Shown in pieces: positions 17,532-27,125 of a stretch of 64,000 nucleotides of DNA. The stretch comes from Saprospiraceae bacterium (lineage in GTDB: Bacteria > Bacteroidota > Bacteroidia > Chitinophagales > Saprospiraceae): positions 1 to 64,000 of the forward strand of contig JAIXOO010000115.1 of the NCBI GenBank assembly GCA_027486765.1, read 5' to 3'. A program made the position numbers and the translations under genes. Numbering within the stretch: the stretch's first letter is position 1; each line of letters starts with the position of its first letter. The notes under the pieces are model-generated. The model was given only the letters and a program-made list of their open reading frames with translations. It searched no databases and was not told the origin of the DNA.

Positions 17532-18254
17532 ATGACCATATACGCAAGTAACACCCGCAAAAAGAATTTGGGCAATAGTTTAGAAGCCAAAATGGCTTTC
17601 ATTGAGCGCTACCCCCTGTTTTCTTGTCTTAGCCTCGAGGAAAAAATGCAATTGGCCAATCAGATGGAACATCGCGAAAAAACCCGTTATGGCTTCGTGT
17701 ATGAGACAGGAGAAAGTTCTGAGGTACTGTACTTGCTTGCCGAAGGTGCCATCAAAATTGGTGCTACCTCCCACGATGGCAAGGAAGTGATCAAAGCCTT
17801 GATTCACCCTTTGGCGATGTTTGGCGAACTGGGCCTGGTCGGCGAAGTGCGCCGTCAGGAATTTGCCCAAGCCATGAAAGAAGAAGTAGTTTTGTTTGCC
17901 GTCAAGGTAGAGGACTTCCGCCGGCTGATGCGTCAAAACTTCGAATTGTGTAATCGGGTGATGCTTTACCTGGGCAGTCGCTTGAGCTTGGCAGAACAAA
18001 AAATGGAGTCTCTGATTTTCAAGGATGCTCGCACCCGGATTGTGGATTTTATCAAAGATTCCGTCTCCGATCGTGGCCAACGTGTAGGTTATGAAATGCT
18101 CCTGCGGCATTCCCTTACTCACCAGGATATCGCCAATATCACTTGTACTTCCCGCCAAACCGTAACCTTGGTCTTAAATGAGTTGCGCAAATCCGATTTG
18201 ATCTACTTCAATAGAGGTAAGATTTTGGTGCGGGACTTGGCGAGACTGATGTGA
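17532..18254 (+). CDS. Crp/Fnr family transcription regulator
   Basis: 240 residues. The cyclic-nucleotide-binding-like domain (about 25-140) has YETGESSEVLYLLAEGAIKIG and LIHPLAMFGELGLVGE, but no full cAMP phosphate-binding motif (FGExA(L/I)xxxxR(S/T)A); the cassette reads FGELGLVGEVRR. There is no N-terminal Cys cluster as in Fnr. The C-terminal helix-turn-helix is HQDIANITCTSRQTVTLVLNEL. This resembles the Bacteroidota regulators used in metabolic or oxidative responses, but the ligand cannot be inferred. Downstream lies a convergent acyl-CoA dehydrogenase across an inverted repeat. No operon partner. Confidence 0.92.
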   Translation: MTIYASNTRKKNLGNSLEAKMAFIERYPLFSCLSLEEKMQLANQMEHREKTRYGFVYETGESSEVLYLLAEGAIKIGATSHDGKEVIKALIHPLAMFGELGLVGEVRRQEFAQAMKEEVVLFAVKVEDFRRLMRQNFELCNRVMLYLGSRLSLAEQKMESLIFKDARTRIVDFIKDSVSDRGQRVGYEMLLRHSLTHQDIANITCTSRQTVTLVLNELRKSDLIYFNRGKILVRDLARLM

Positions 18255-18360
18255 AAATGAAAAACTAAAAATGAAAAATGAAAAGTAGGCTACCGCTGGG
18301 GCTTGTACAACGTTGTGTGTCGAAGTCGCTGCAGCAGCCTATTTTTCATTTTTCATTTTT
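18255..18360. repeat. Inverted repeat, GCTACCGC-core family, AAAAATGA arms
   Basis: Copy 2 of the five-member family. Arms are tandem (A)5TGA units against TTTTTCAT units. The core starts TAGGCTACCGC and ends GCAGCAGCCTA, so the usual GCGGTAGC half is mutated to GCAGCAGCC. It begins right after the Crp/Fnr stop codon and ends 6 bp before the stop of the acyl-CoA dehydrogenase: a convergent pair. Confidence 0.88.
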
Positions 18361-18366
18361 CCCTCC

Positions 18367-19512
18367 TCACTTCCCCCTTAGTATTTCCCTCGAAATTACC
18401 AGTTTTTGAATCTCGCTGGTTCCTTCGCCGATGGTGCACAATTTGGCATCGCGGTAGAACTTCTCCACTGGAAAATCTTTGATGTAGCCATAACCACCGT
18501 GAATTTGAACGGCATCGGTTGATACTTCTACGGCAGTTTCTGAGGCAAAATATTTGGCCATCGCCGAGAGTTTGGTTACATTCTTTCCTTGGTCCTTTAA
18601 TTCACCAGACTGGCGCACCAAAAGTTCGGAAGCTTCTATTTTGGTCGCCATATCCGCCAATTTAAAGCTGATGGCTTGAAAATTGGCGATGGCTTGTCCG
18701 AATTGCTGGCGCTCCTTAGCGTACTTCAAAGAAGCCAGATATGCCCCTTTAGCGATACCCAAAGAAAGGGCAGCGATAGATATGCGCCCACCATCCAAAA
18801 TTTTCATGGATTGGATGAACCCCTCCCCTTCTTCGCCAAGCATCTGGCTCTTGTGCACCCGGCAATTGTCAAAAATCATTTCAGCTGTTTCGGAAGCCCG
18901 CATGCCTAATTTGTTTTCTTTTTTGCCAGCAAAAAAGCCAGGAGTGCCCCTTTCGACTACAAAAGCCGTCATCCCGTGGCTGTCCAGTAATTCCCCGGTA
19001 CGCACAATCACTACTGCAACATTGCCCGATGCGCCGTGAGTGATGAAGTTTTTAGCGCCGTTGATGACATAATAATCCCCATCGCGCTCAGCAACACATT
19101 TCATCCGGCCAGCATCGCTACCGGTATTGGGTTCGGTAAGTCCCCAGGCTCCGATCCATTCTCCAGAGGCCAATTTGGGTAGGTACCGATGTTTTTGTTC
19201 CTCGTCACCAAAAGACAAAATATGGTTGGTACACAGCGAGTTGTGTGCCGCTACGGATAGGCCGATTGATCCACATACCTGGGCAATCTCTTCAATGACC
19301 GTGATGTACTCCTGGTATCCCAGTCCCGCTCCACCATACTGCTCGGGTACCAAGACGCCCAAAAAGCCATAATTGCCCATCTGGTGGAACAAATCCACCG
19401 GAAAATGAGAAACTTCATCCCATTCCATGACGTGGGGGCGGATGTAGGTTTCAGCAAAATCACGGGCACTTTCCTTGATTAATTGCAAGTTTTCCAAGGT
19501 TTCGACATTCAT
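18367..19512 (-). CDS. Acyl-CoA dehydrogenase
   Basis: 381 residues, usual family length. It oxidises an acyl-CoA to the 2-enoyl-CoA with FAD and passes electrons to electron-transfer flavoprotein. Motifs are [18 protein letters not shown] (FAD/substrate), [13 protein letters not shown], a second signature [20 protein letters not shown], and [18 protein letters not shown], which carries the catalytic Glu of the short- and branched-chain group. Chain length of the substrate cannot be read from sequence; the sequence looks like the short/branched-chain subgroup. Single gene, convergent with the Crp/Fnr gene; the nearest upstream gene on the minus strand is the alkaline phosphatase, 155 bp away. 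Confidence 0.95.
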   Translation of the reverse strand: MNVETLENLQLIKESARDFAETYIRPHVMEWDEVSHFPVDLFHQMGNYGFLGVLVPEQYGGAGLGYQEYITVIEEIAQVCGSIGLSVAAHNSLCTNHILSFGDEEQKHRYLPKLASGEWIGAWGLTEPNTGSDAGRMKCVAERDGDYYVINGAKNFITHGASGNVAVVIVRTGELLDSHGMTAFVVERGTPGFFAGKKENKLGMRASETAEMIFDNCRVHKSQMLGEEGEGFIQSMKILDGGRISIAALSLGIAKGAYLASLKYAKERQQFGQAIANFQAISFKLADMATKIEASELLVRQSGELKDQGKNVTKLSAMAKYFASETAVEVSTDAVQIHGGYGYIKDFPVEKFYRDAKLCTIGEGTSEIQKLVISREILRGK

Positions 19513-19667
19513 AAAACTATATTTTGCACCTACTACAAAGTTTAATCACCGTATGATGACAACCAGGTAGCGATAGTTGTTTCCAAAAGCTCATTTATAA
19601 TAAAACAGCTTTTGAATTGTTCAGTTTAGAGGAAAAAAAATCTTGCAGTAGGGAAGTAAACCTGATC

Positions 19668-20843
19668 TCATGGTTTTTCCTGGCCATTGGCACTCCCACG
19701 GGAAGGTTGGCCTTTTTGTTCGGAAAAGCCCAGCGCTCTACGCATTTTTTGATGGATACTGGTATTTTCAAAAATTCCGGCAAATTGCTTCGACATTGGA
19801 CCATACGCAAACACTGGAATCATGCTCGCGGTATGATTGATGGTTGTAAATGCCGTTTCAATTTTATTCAATTTTGAACCTGGGTTCAGCGCCATGCCTC
19901 CACACTCGTGGTCGGCGGTCACGATCACCAAGGTGTTGCCTCGAGTGCGGGCAAAATTTAAGGCTTCTCCCACCGCACGGTCAAAATCCAGCGCTTCTTT
20001 GATGGCTAATTTTCCATCGTTGGCATGGCAGGCCCAATCGATTTGTGAACCCTCAATCATGATGAAAAAACCTTTGTCTTTGCCCCGTTTTTCCAAAAAC
20101 TCTAACCCACGTCGAGTAGCATAAGGCAAATAATCCCGACCTGCGCCAACATTCAGGGGATGTTTGTCCGCAGTGAGGTAGACCAGGTTCTCGGAAGGGT
20201 CCCAGCGCATTTCGTGCATGTCTTCCAAGGAATAGTCCGTGACCTTGTAGCCTTTTTGAGTAAGCTCTACATACAAATTGCGATTGTCTATTTCACGGCG
20301 GTCAAAATACTTTTTTCCGCCCCCAATCAGCAGATCCACTGGTGTTTTGAGCATGTCCACCGCAATCTCTTCGTATTGCTCCCGGGATACCACGTGGGCG
20401 ATAAAAGCGGCTGGGGTAGCATGCACGATCGTCGAAGTAGCAATCAAGCCCGTAGCCATACCATTTTCTTCGGCTTCTTCCAGGATGGTTTTTACCCCCA
20501 ACGTATCTTTGTCTACACCAATGGCGCCATTAAAGGTTTTGATGCCACAGGCAAAGGCTGTGGCTCCAGCTGCGGAATCCGTTACCAGATCATCGTAGGA
20601 ATAGGATTTGTGAAAACCCAGGACAGGCATCTGTTCCAGATTGAGCTTGGCATTGTTGCTGAACATCGCTGCACTGATCTGTGACAAGCCCATCCCATCA
20701 CCAATCAATAAAATAACATTTTTGGGTTTGTCGGGCAGGGCACTTTCAACGGGTGCAGTGCTTCCACAAGTCCAAAACAGGAAACTCAGGCTACACAGTA
20801 GCAACATTTTACCCGATATTTGTTGTAGCAATCTTCTCAACAT
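19668..20843 (-). CDS. Alkaline phosphatase, lipoprotein form
   Basis: 391 residues. The N-terminal signal ends in a lipobox-like FLFWTC, so the enzyme is probably tethered to a membrane outside the cytosol. PhoA-family motifs are present: NVILLIGDGMG (metal-binding Asp), VTDSAAGATAFACG (Ser nucleophile), MIEGSQIDWACHAND (metal ligands) and TADHECGGM (metal-binding His). It hydrolyses phosphomonoesters to free phosphate. The C-terminus is a polar, probably disordered tail. A -7 box on the minus strand at 20922-20929 gives a leader of about 70 nt. A phosphate-starvation operator was sought but not found with confidence. Confidence 0.94.
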   Translation of the reverse strand: MLRRLLQQISGKMLLLCSLSFLFWTCGSTAPVESALPDKPKNVILLIGDGMGLSQISAAMFSNNAKLNLEQMPVLGFHKSYSYDDLVTDSAAGATAFACGIKTFNGAIGVDKDTLGVKTILEEAEENGMATGLIATSTIVHATPAAFIAHVVSREQYEEIAVDMLKTPVDLLIGGGKKYFDRREIDNRNLYVELTQKGYKVTDYSLEDMHEMRWDPSENLVYLTADKHPLNVGAGRDYLPYATRRGLEFLEKRGKDKGFFIMIEGSQIDWACHANDGKLAIKEALDFDRAVGEALNFARTRGNTLVIVTADHECGGMALNPGSKLNKIETAFTTINHTASMIPVFAYGPMSKQFAGIFENTSIHQKMRRALGFSEQKGQPSRGSANGQEKP

Positions 20844-20921
20844 CGCATCTCCAGATTAGATTTGGGGAAAATAAACAATTGTATTGAATTGAACGGCTTT
20901 TAAAAACGCTAAATTGGAGAG

Positions 20922-20929
20922 CAAAGATA
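20922..20929 (-). promoter_or_regulatory. -7 box for the alkaline phosphatase gene
   Basis: TATCTTTG on the minus strand matches TAnnTTTG. It would give transcription starting near 20915, about 70 nt before the ATG. No -33 box at the standard distance. Confidence 0.4.
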
Positions 20930-21044
20930 AAAATTTGCAAGCATTGCCACTCAAGTTCAACTTTTATCTTAACATTTCCTTTAGTAACCTTACGCTCAAT
21001 TAACCTGTCTTAACTGATAATTTACGCACAAGTTTAAGGACACC

Positions 21045-22073
21045 ATGAGAAATCAGATCGAAAAAACCTGGGTTTTTGTTTTGTCAATCGGCATATACCT
21101 GTTGATGTCAAGCACTTTAAGTGCTCAGAATCCTTCCATTTTTGAAACATTGGGGAAAATTCCAAACCAGGAAGTAACCATGGTATTGGATTTTGGAGCA
21201 CTAGATGAACTGCGCAAGAAGGATCAATCTTTCCCGGCAAGCATAAAATATAAAAATGCTAGCGGAGACTCCATCTCCTGGAATGTAAAATTGAGTGTAA
21301 GGGGCCGTTACCGCCGACTGTTTTGTGATTTCCCACCCATCAAGGTAGTTTTTCCCAAAAAAGACTTGCAGGCCAAAGGTTTCGCCAGCTTCAACGATCT
21401 GAAATGGGTAACCCACTGCTTTGAAGACCACGAATCGGATGAGCACCTCCTGCGCGAGTACCTGGCTTATGGCTTGTACCAGCAAATTTCGCCCTACAGT
21501 TACCGTACCCAGCTGCTGAAAGTAACTTACATCAATACCTACAAGCCCAATCAAAAGATAGTCCGTTTTGCTTTTATCGTAGAAGACGACGCCGAAATTT
21601 CACAACGCCTGGGGCTTAAAGAATGTAAAGATTGTTTTGTCGCCCACCGGGACTCTCTCGACTTGAAAAGTGAAAACAGCGTCGCCGTTTTTCAATACCT
21701 GATTGGAAACACCGACTGGAGCATAATGAAGGGGCAAAAAAATGTCAAGTATTTTAAACCAGCTAATGGCGGAAAAATGGTCGTCGTCCCACACGATTTT
21801 GACTTCAGTGGCTTCGTAGATGCGGGTTATGCCGTGCCCGCCACGGGTACCAACATTCAAACGGTCAAAGAGCGGGCCTTTTTAGGGTTTAAAGCGGATA
21901 AAGCCATTTGGGAGGAGACGCTAAACTTGTACAAGGGCAAACAAAGTGCCTTCATCCAATCCATTGAAGCCTTTCCGTACTTGAAAGAGCATTCCAAAAA
22001 AGAGAGCATTCGGTACATCAACTCCTTCTTCTCGCGGGACGCAAGCAAATTGCTTGCTTCACAAACCAACTAA
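21045..22073 (+). CDS. Secreted CotH kinase-like protein (tentative)
   Basis: 342 residues with a signal peptide (FVLSIGIYLLMSSTLSAQ). I do not recognise it with certainty. Middle and C-terminal parts recall CotH-type protein kinase folds: LLREYLAYGLYQQISPYSYR near residue 140, FIVEDDAEISQRLG, then NTDWSIMKGQKNVKYFKP and a metal-site-like VVPHDFDFSGFVD near 240-250. An N-terminal domain has a beta-rich, phosphate-free pattern (VRGRYRRLFCDFPPIKVVF). It lies divergent from alkaline phosphatase, and its 3' end overlaps the convergent MgtC/DUF4010 gene by 15 nt. Function unproven. Confidence 0.7.
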   Translation: MRNQIEKTWVFVLSIGIYLLMSSTLSAQNPSIFETLGKIPNQEVTMVLDFGALDELRKKDQSFPASIKYKNASGDSISWNVKLSVRGRYRRLFCDFPPIKVVFPKKDLQAKGFASFNDLKWVTHCFEDHESDEHLLREYLAYGLYQQISPYSYRTQLLKVTYINTYKPNQKIVRFAFIVEDDAEISQRLGLKECKDCFVAHRDSLDLKSENSVAVFQYLIGNTDWSIMKGQKNVKYFKPANGGKMVVVPHDFDFSGFVDAGYAVPATGTNIQTVKERAFLGFKADKAIWEETLNLYKGKQSAFIQSIEAFPYLKEHSKKESIRYINSFFSRDASKLLASQTN

Positions 22074-23333
22074 AACCAAATACAATACCCCGGCACCAAT
22101 GACCATGCCAAAGCCCTTCAATGCGGCAATGCGCAACGCGAGAACACCTCTGATCAAGCTAACACTCAGCTTGAAAACCGAATTAGAAAAAATAGCGACA
22201 AGGATCAGGCGCTGGGCCACCGTATTTTGCGTTGAATTTGTTGCAGCCCATTTGGCCGTACTCAAGGTGATGGCATCAATATCCGCAATCCCCGTAATGG
22301 CTGCGCTGACGTACACCATCGAAGCACTCAACCATTCGCGGGTGTAATACATCAACAAGGTTGTCGCAATGTACAAACCCGCGAAAAATAAGGCATTTTT
22401 CATGTCCAGCGGATTCCCGGCGTCCAGCGCTCCGGTTTGGACCTGCTCATCCCTGCGCCAACTGATAATGGCAGGAACAACACTCGCCAGCAACATCATG
22501 GACAAAGGTAGTATCAACAATTTAGCCACCGGAAAGGCAAAAATGGTAGTCAAAATAAATACCCGCACCAGCATAACCGAAGAGGCGAGCACTATCCCGG
22601 CACCATACACTGGCCCATACTCCGGCCTTTCCCGGCTCCGTGAAGCAAAGACCCAGGCAATCATTGTGGAAGAAAACAAGCCTCCGATTAATGCTGACAG
22701 TAAAATCCCTTTATTCGGGCTGCCAAATTTCAGCAAGAGGTAGCCCCCAAAATTAAAAGTCAGTACAACTATAACAATCAAACCCAAATCCCGCACATTG
22801 ATGGAATTGTCCGGGCCAAAAGTTTGGTTCGGCAACATGGGTAAAATCAGAAGCGCCAGAATGATGAATTTGATAAAAGCAAACAGTTCTTCGTTGGTCA
22901 ACTTTTTGACGATGTCGTGTAATTGCTCTTTCAGAGATAAGATGGTCGTAATGACCACCACCGCTGCCAATGCCTCCTGGATGTGGCCATAGGCGATCAA
23001 AACACCCAAAAAGAAGGTCAACAACATGCCCAATTCCGAAGTCAAACCTAATTTTTGGTTTTGTGTCTGAATGAAATAAGCGATCCCAATTAAACCCATA
23101 AAACCCAAGGTAGCGGCCAGCAACAGATAAATATGGGTGTGCTGGGCGAGTTCCCCAACGATGAACCCGGTCAGGGCAATCAGGGTGAACGTGCGGAGTC
23201 CACCCAAATGGGCCGCCTCGCCGTGGGTATTAAATTCGCGTTCCAGCCCAATGATTGAACCCACTCCACTGGCCGTCAAAAGGCCAATGACAAAGGTTCC
23301 AAAGGGGGTGTTGAAAAAGTCTGAAATGTTCAA
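22059..23333 (-). CDS. MgtC/SapB and DUF4010 domain membrane protein
   Basis: 424 residues and about 11-12 membrane helices. The N-terminal 130 residues resemble MgtC/SapB: GVGSIIGLEREFNTHGEAAHLGGLRTFTLIAL, with the conserved GxExE-like and GLRT motifs. The rest is DUF4010 (LPMLPNQTFGPDNSINVRDLGLIVIVV; GLFSSTMIAWVFASRSRE; ITGIADIDAITLSTA). MgtC proteins relate to magnesium and membrane potential control; the fused family is of unknown function. The gene is a single unit read toward the CotH-like gene, whose stop it overlaps by 15 nt. Confidence 0.92.
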   Translation of the reverse strand: MNISDFFNTPFGTFVIGLLTASGVGSIIGLEREFNTHGEAAHLGGLRTFTLIALTGFIVGELAQHTHIYLLLAATLGFMGLIGIAYFIQTQNQKLGLTSELGMLLTFFLGVLIAYGHIQEALAAVVVITTILSLKEQLHDIVKKLTNEELFAFIKFIILALLILPMLPNQTFGPDNSINVRDLGLIVIVVLTFNFGGYLLLKFGSPNKGILLSALIGGLFSSTMIAWVFASRSRERPEYGPVYGAGIVLASSVMLVRVFILTTIFAFPVAKLLILPLSMMLLASVVPAIISWRRDEQVQTGALDAGNPLDMKNALFFAGLYIATTLLMYYTREWLSASMVYVSAAITGIADIDAITLSTAKWAATNSTQNTVAQRLILVAIFSNSVFKLSVSLIRGVLALRIAALKGFGMVIGAGVLYLVLVGL

Positions 23334-23496
23334 TTGCCAACGGTTTTTCCATTAAATATGCAAAACTTTGGCCTAACCTACTAATTTTTTTAACTTGCCA
23401 TTATAAAATGCAAGAAATGGAGCGTTTAAAAATTTTGAAAGATTTCATGAACAAGTTCCCTGCTCTGTTTTGTTGCAACGTCTGACAAATTGCTTT

Positions 23497-24051
23497 ATGG
23501 AACAAAAAATCACAATTCCCGATTCCCAACTCATTCTAATGGTCAAGAACGGTGACCGTGCCGTCATTCCCTTGCTCTACCAACGTTATTCTTCTGCACT
23601 TTATGGATTAATCGTAAAGACAATAGGAAACCAAGAGGACGCCTCGGAGATCCTCCAGGACGTATTCATTAAAATATGGCAAAGGGGAAACCAGTATCAA
23701 GAAGACAAGGGTTCTCTACTCGGCTGGATGATGCGCATTGCTAAAAATGCTGCTTTAGACCACACCCGATCACGCGTCGTGTCGCAACGATCAAAAACCG
23801 ATCAGATGGATAACTTCGTATCTGATGTTAAAGGCCCCAGATCTGAAGCGCAGATTCCCGATGTGGGTTTGCGCAAAGTGCTTGACAAAATGGATGACCG
23901 TCATCGTCAAATGATTGACTTGTTGTACTACCAAAATTATACGCAATCCGAAGTTGAAGAACTGCTGGGGATACCCCTGGGCACCGTAAAAACGCGTGCC
24001 CGTGCAGCCATCGGCGAGTTGCGTAAGATTTTGCGCAATGAAAAGTTGTAA
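23497..24051 (+). CDS. RNA polymerase sigma factor, ECF type (SigK-like)
   Basis: 184 residues from the ATG at 23497; an in-frame TTG 27 bp before it is less likely. Region 2 shows RYSSALYGLIVKTIGNQEDASEILQDVFIKIWQ and WMMRIAKNAALDHTRS; region 4 shows LPLGTVKTRARAAIGELRK-type helix-turn-helix after NYTQSEVEELLG. The gene is followed 126 bp later by a membrane protein with an RskA-like domain. In that arrangement the sigma factor is normally controlled by the anti-sigma protein. The target regulon is unknown. Confidence 0.93.
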   Translation: MEQKITIPDSQLILMVKNGDRAVIPLLYQRYSSALYGLIVKTIGNQEDASEILQDVFIKIWQRGNQYQEDKGSLLGWMMRIAKNAALDHTRSRVVSQRSKTDQMDNFVSDVKGPRSEAQIPDVGLRKVLDKMDDRHRQMIDLLYYQNYTQSEVEELLGIPLGTVKTRARAAIGELRKILRNEKL

Positions 24052-24177
24052 TGCGAGAATTTGTGAACCAAAGAGCATAGACAAACCCTGACCTATTGAT
24101 TTTACCGCTCAAGTGCGGATTGTTTTAAACAGGTTTGTTGTCTCTTAATGAATAAATAACCATTAATCCTCTAACAA

Positions 24178-24963
24178 GTGGAAAAATTCAATATTCAAGA
24201 ATATTTGGATAGCGGCGTCATAGAAATGTATGTTTTGGATCAATTGAATGACGCAGAAAGGGAGGCAGTTGAAAAGCTGGCTACCCAATATCCAGAAATT
24301 CGGGAAGAAATCGCAGAGGTGGAAGAGGCCATGGGAACTTACCATTCCCTGGAAGGTCTAACGCCACCTGCTCATATTTTGTCCAATATCATGGCCGCTA
24401 CTGCACCTGACACGGTTGCTGCTGTAGAAAGCAAGGTAACTCCATCGCCTAAACGTACTTTGCCGCTCTTTTGGCCAATGGCTGCGGCAATAGCAGGTTT
24501 AGCACTGTCGATCTGGATGTATATTGGCAAACAATCAGTTCTACAAGAACTGGCTACAGTTCAAAAAACAGCTGAGGATTTGCGTTCCAACGAGCAAGTG
24601 ATCAACAACAGACTACAAGTTACCGAACAGGAACTCAACGCGTTAAAAGATGTTTGTTGCGCCCAGAAGGTAATTGTCAAAAGTGGTGAACAGCCAATCG
24701 CATCCATATATTGGAACAAAAGTGGCCAATTGGCGCATTTGAAGTTGGAAAACCTGGCTGATCCAGGCGACAAACAGTACCAGCTATGGGCCATCGTGGA
24801 TGCAAAACCCGTGAGTATAGGTGTAGTTGATTGGGAAGCGCTCCAAAAAGGCTTGGTGAGTTTTGAATTCAAAAACAAACCTCAAGCTTTTGCCATTTCA
24901 CTGGAACGTTTTGGTGGTTCAGCTGTACCTACAGATGTAAAAGGGGCAGGGACTGTGATATAA
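24178..24963 (+). CDS. Anti-sigma factor with RskA-like C-terminal domain
   Basis: 261 residues from a GTG start. The N-terminal 75 residues form the short helical sigma-binding region (EYLDSGVIEMYVLDQLNDAEREAVEKLATQYPEI). A membrane helix sits near residues 98-114 (FWPMAAAIAGLALSIWMY), then a coiled-coil linker (LATVQKTAEDLRSNEQVINN), and an outer RskA domain (HLKLENLADPGDKQYQLWAIVDAKPVSIGVV... FAISLERFGGSAVPT). It pairs with the sigma gene upstream. RskA proteins keep sigma K inactive until proteolysis or redox change. Confidence 0.92.
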   Translation: MEKFNIQEYLDSGVIEMYVLDQLNDAEREAVEKLATQYPEIREEIAEVEEAMGTYHSLEGLTPPAHILSNIMAATAPDTVAAVESKVTPSPKRTLPLFWPMAAAIAGLALSIWMYIGKQSVLQELATVQKTAEDLRSNEQVINNRLQVTEQELNALKDVCCAQKVIVKSGEQPIASIYWNKSGQLAHLKLENLADPGDKQYQLWAIVDAKPVSIGVVDWEALQKGLVSFEFKNKPQAFAISLERFGGSAVPTDVKGAGTVI

Positions 24964-25050
24964 TCACTAATTTGTCGGTCCTATTGCCTGCTAATTTTCT
25001 ATATCGCCCCAAATTTTGCTAGTTTTACCTCTTCAAAAAACCGTCTGGTG

Positions 25051-27081
25051 ATGAGGAATAGATTAGCAAAATTTGGATTGATGATCCTGAGTCTCCTGTC
25101 CATTGCCGCAATGGACCAACCCACTGAAAATTTCAATGATTACCCCGTTTATGAGGGTACCGATCTAGGGCTTACTTATACCGCCAAGGTTTCCACTTTC
25201 AAAGTATGGTCACCTCCTGCTACTCAACTTACGCTCCGCTTTTATGCACAAAGCCTGGGTGGGAAAGCTTCCAAAACCGTAAAAATGAAAAAAGGCCCCC
25301 AAGGTACCTGGGTGGCTACGGTCAAAGGCGATTTACAAGGGCGTTATTATACTTTTCAGGCACAAATTAATGGCAAATGGTACGATGAGGTCCCTGACCC
25401 TTATGCTTACGCCGTAGGCACCAACGGCAAAAGAGCGCAAGTCATTGACCTAAAAACGACCAATCCTTCGGGCTGGAATTACGATACTCGTCCCAGCCTC
25501 AAAAATCCTACCGACATCATTTTGTATGAGTTGCACCTGCGGGATTTATCCACCCATTCCTCTTCAGGCATCAGCAACAAAGGCAAATACCTGGGACTGA
25601 CCGAGGAGAAAACCCGCAACCCCGAGGGCCAGTTCACCGGCCTGGAGCACCTCAAAGAACTGGGCATCACCCACGTTCATTTGTTGCCCGTATTTGACTA
25701 CTTATCGGTCGACGAGTCAAAACTCAACGAGCCCCAATTCAACTGGGGTTACGACCCTCAAAACTACAATGTGCCCGAAGGCAGTTACAGTACCAATCCA
25801 GCCGATGGTGCGGTGCGCATCCGCGAATTCAAACAAATGGTAAGTGCCCTGCACAGCGCGGGTATTCGTATGGTGATGGACGTCGTCTACAACCACACTG
25901 GCGCTACCGGACCCTCCAACTTCAATCAATTGGTGCCCGGCTACTACTACCGCCAGAATGACAAAGGTGGTTTTTCGGATGCTTCCGCTTGCGGTAATGA
26001 AACCGCTTCAGAACGTCCGATGGTGCGCAAATTCATCATCGAGTCCGTTCTGCATTGGGTCAAAGAATACCATGTGGATGGCTTTCGCTTTGACCTCATG
26101 GGCATTCACGACATTGAAACCATGAACCAGATCAGCAAAGCGGTACATGCCATTGATCCAACGATTTACCTTTATGGCGAGGGTTGGACGGCTGGGGCCT
26201 CGCCCCTACCCGATGATCAAAAAGCCACCAAAGCCAATGTACTCAAATTGGACAAAGTGGCGGCATTTAGCGACGACATGCGCGATGCCATTCGGGGGCA
26301 CGTATTTACCCATACTGAAAAGGGTTTTGTCAGCGGCAAAACTGGTTTGAAAGAGAGTGTAAAATTTGGCGTAGTCGCTTCCACCTGGCACCCCGAAGTA
26401 GATTACTCCAAAGTCAACTATTCCAAAGCCGCCTGGGCAAATAGCCCCGACCAAACCATCACTTACGCCTCCTGCCACGACAACCACACCCTCTGGGATC
26501 GCCTGGCCATCAACAACCCCATGCTTTTGGACGAGGAGCGCATCAAAATGTACCGTTTGGCCCTATCGATGGTGCTGACCGCTCAGGGGGTATCCTTCTT
26601 GCACGCAGGTACCGAAATGGTGGTCACCAAAAAAGGTGAGGAAAACTCCTACAACAAACCAGACGAAGTCAATCAACTGGATTGGACGCGCAAATACCAA
26701 TACAAGGAGATTTTTGACTATACCAAAAACCTGATTGCCTTGCGCAAAAGCCATCCCGCCTTCCGCATGACCTCGGCAGCCATGATTCGGGAACACTTGA
26801 AATTTATCCCCACTGACGACGATAACCTGACCGGTTTTCTGATTTCCAACCACGCCAATGACGACCCCTGGCATACCATTGCGGTGATTTACAATGGCTC
26901 TGATAAGGTACATGCAGCCACTTTACCTTTTTCAGAATGGAAAGTAGTGGGCAACGGCATAGCCATCAATGTCAAAAATCCACCCGTAATTCGCAACTCT
27001 GGTGTGTTGGTCCCAGCTTATTCAGCGTTAATCCTTTATTCCGCAACTGCTCCCGGACAAAGTGGAGGGATGGAGAAATAA
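25051..27081 (+). CDS. pulA: Type I pullulanase (glycoside hydrolase family 13)
   Basis: 676 residues from the ATG at 25051 (a GTG directly before is also possible). It hydrolyses alpha-1,6 bonds of pullulan, starch or glycogen branches. After a signal-like start, an N-terminal carbohydrate-binding CBM48-like domain (about 40-130) precedes the GH13 barrel. Motifs: FNWGYDPQNY (type I pullulanase signature), DVVYNHTG, DGFRFDLMG (nucleophile Asp), YGEGW (general-acid Glu) and SCHDNHTLWD (third catalytic Asp). The N-terminus (LMILSLLSIAAMDQP) suggests export to the periplasm or surface. It precedes a small lipoprotein gene by 44 bp. The ECF pair upstream is on the same strand, but co-regulation is not proven. 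Confidence 0.95.
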   Translation: MRNRLAKFGLMILSLLSIAAMDQPTENFNDYPVYEGTDLGLTYTAKVSTFKVWSPPATQLTLRFYAQSLGGKASKTVKMKKGPQGTWVATVKGDLQGRYYTFQAQINGKWYDEVPDPYAYAVGTNGKRAQVIDLKTTNPSGWNYDTRPSLKNPTDIILYELHLRDLSTHSSSGISNKGKYLGLTEEKTRNPEGQFTGLEHLKELGITHVHLLPVFDYLSVDESKLNEPQFNWGYDPQNYNVPEGSYSTNPADGAVRIREFKQMVSALHSAGIRMVMDVVYNHTGATGPSNFNQLVPGYYYRQNDKGGFSDASACGNETASERPMVRKFIIESVLHWVKEYHVDGFRFDLMGIHDIETMNQISKAVHAIDPTIYLYGEGWTAGASPLPDDQKATKANVLKLDKVAAFSDDMRDAIRGHVFTHTEKGFVSGKTGLKESVKFGVVASTWHPEVDYSKVNYSKAAWANSPDQTITYASCHDNHTLWDRLAINNPMLLDEERIKMYRLALSMVLTAQGVSFLHAGTEMVVTKKGEENSYNKPDEVNQLDWTRKYQYKEIFDYTKNLIALRKSHPAFRMTSAAMIREHLKFIPTDDDNLTGFLISNHANDDPWHTIAVIYNGSDKVHAATLPFSEWKVVGNGIAINVKNPPVIRNSGVLVPAYSALILYSATAPGQSGGMEK

Positions 27082-27125
27082 GTTTAACTTCGCGCGGATT
27101 TATTGTCCATGTTAAATTGATCAAA

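Noticed and set aside
20940-21044. Phosphate-regulated operator upstream of alkaline phosphatase and CotH-like gene
   Set aside because: TTAAC-like words recur (CTTAACATTTCC, TTAACCTG, CTTAACTG) but spacing is irregular and no PhoB or PhoP site of this phylum is known to me. Not supported.
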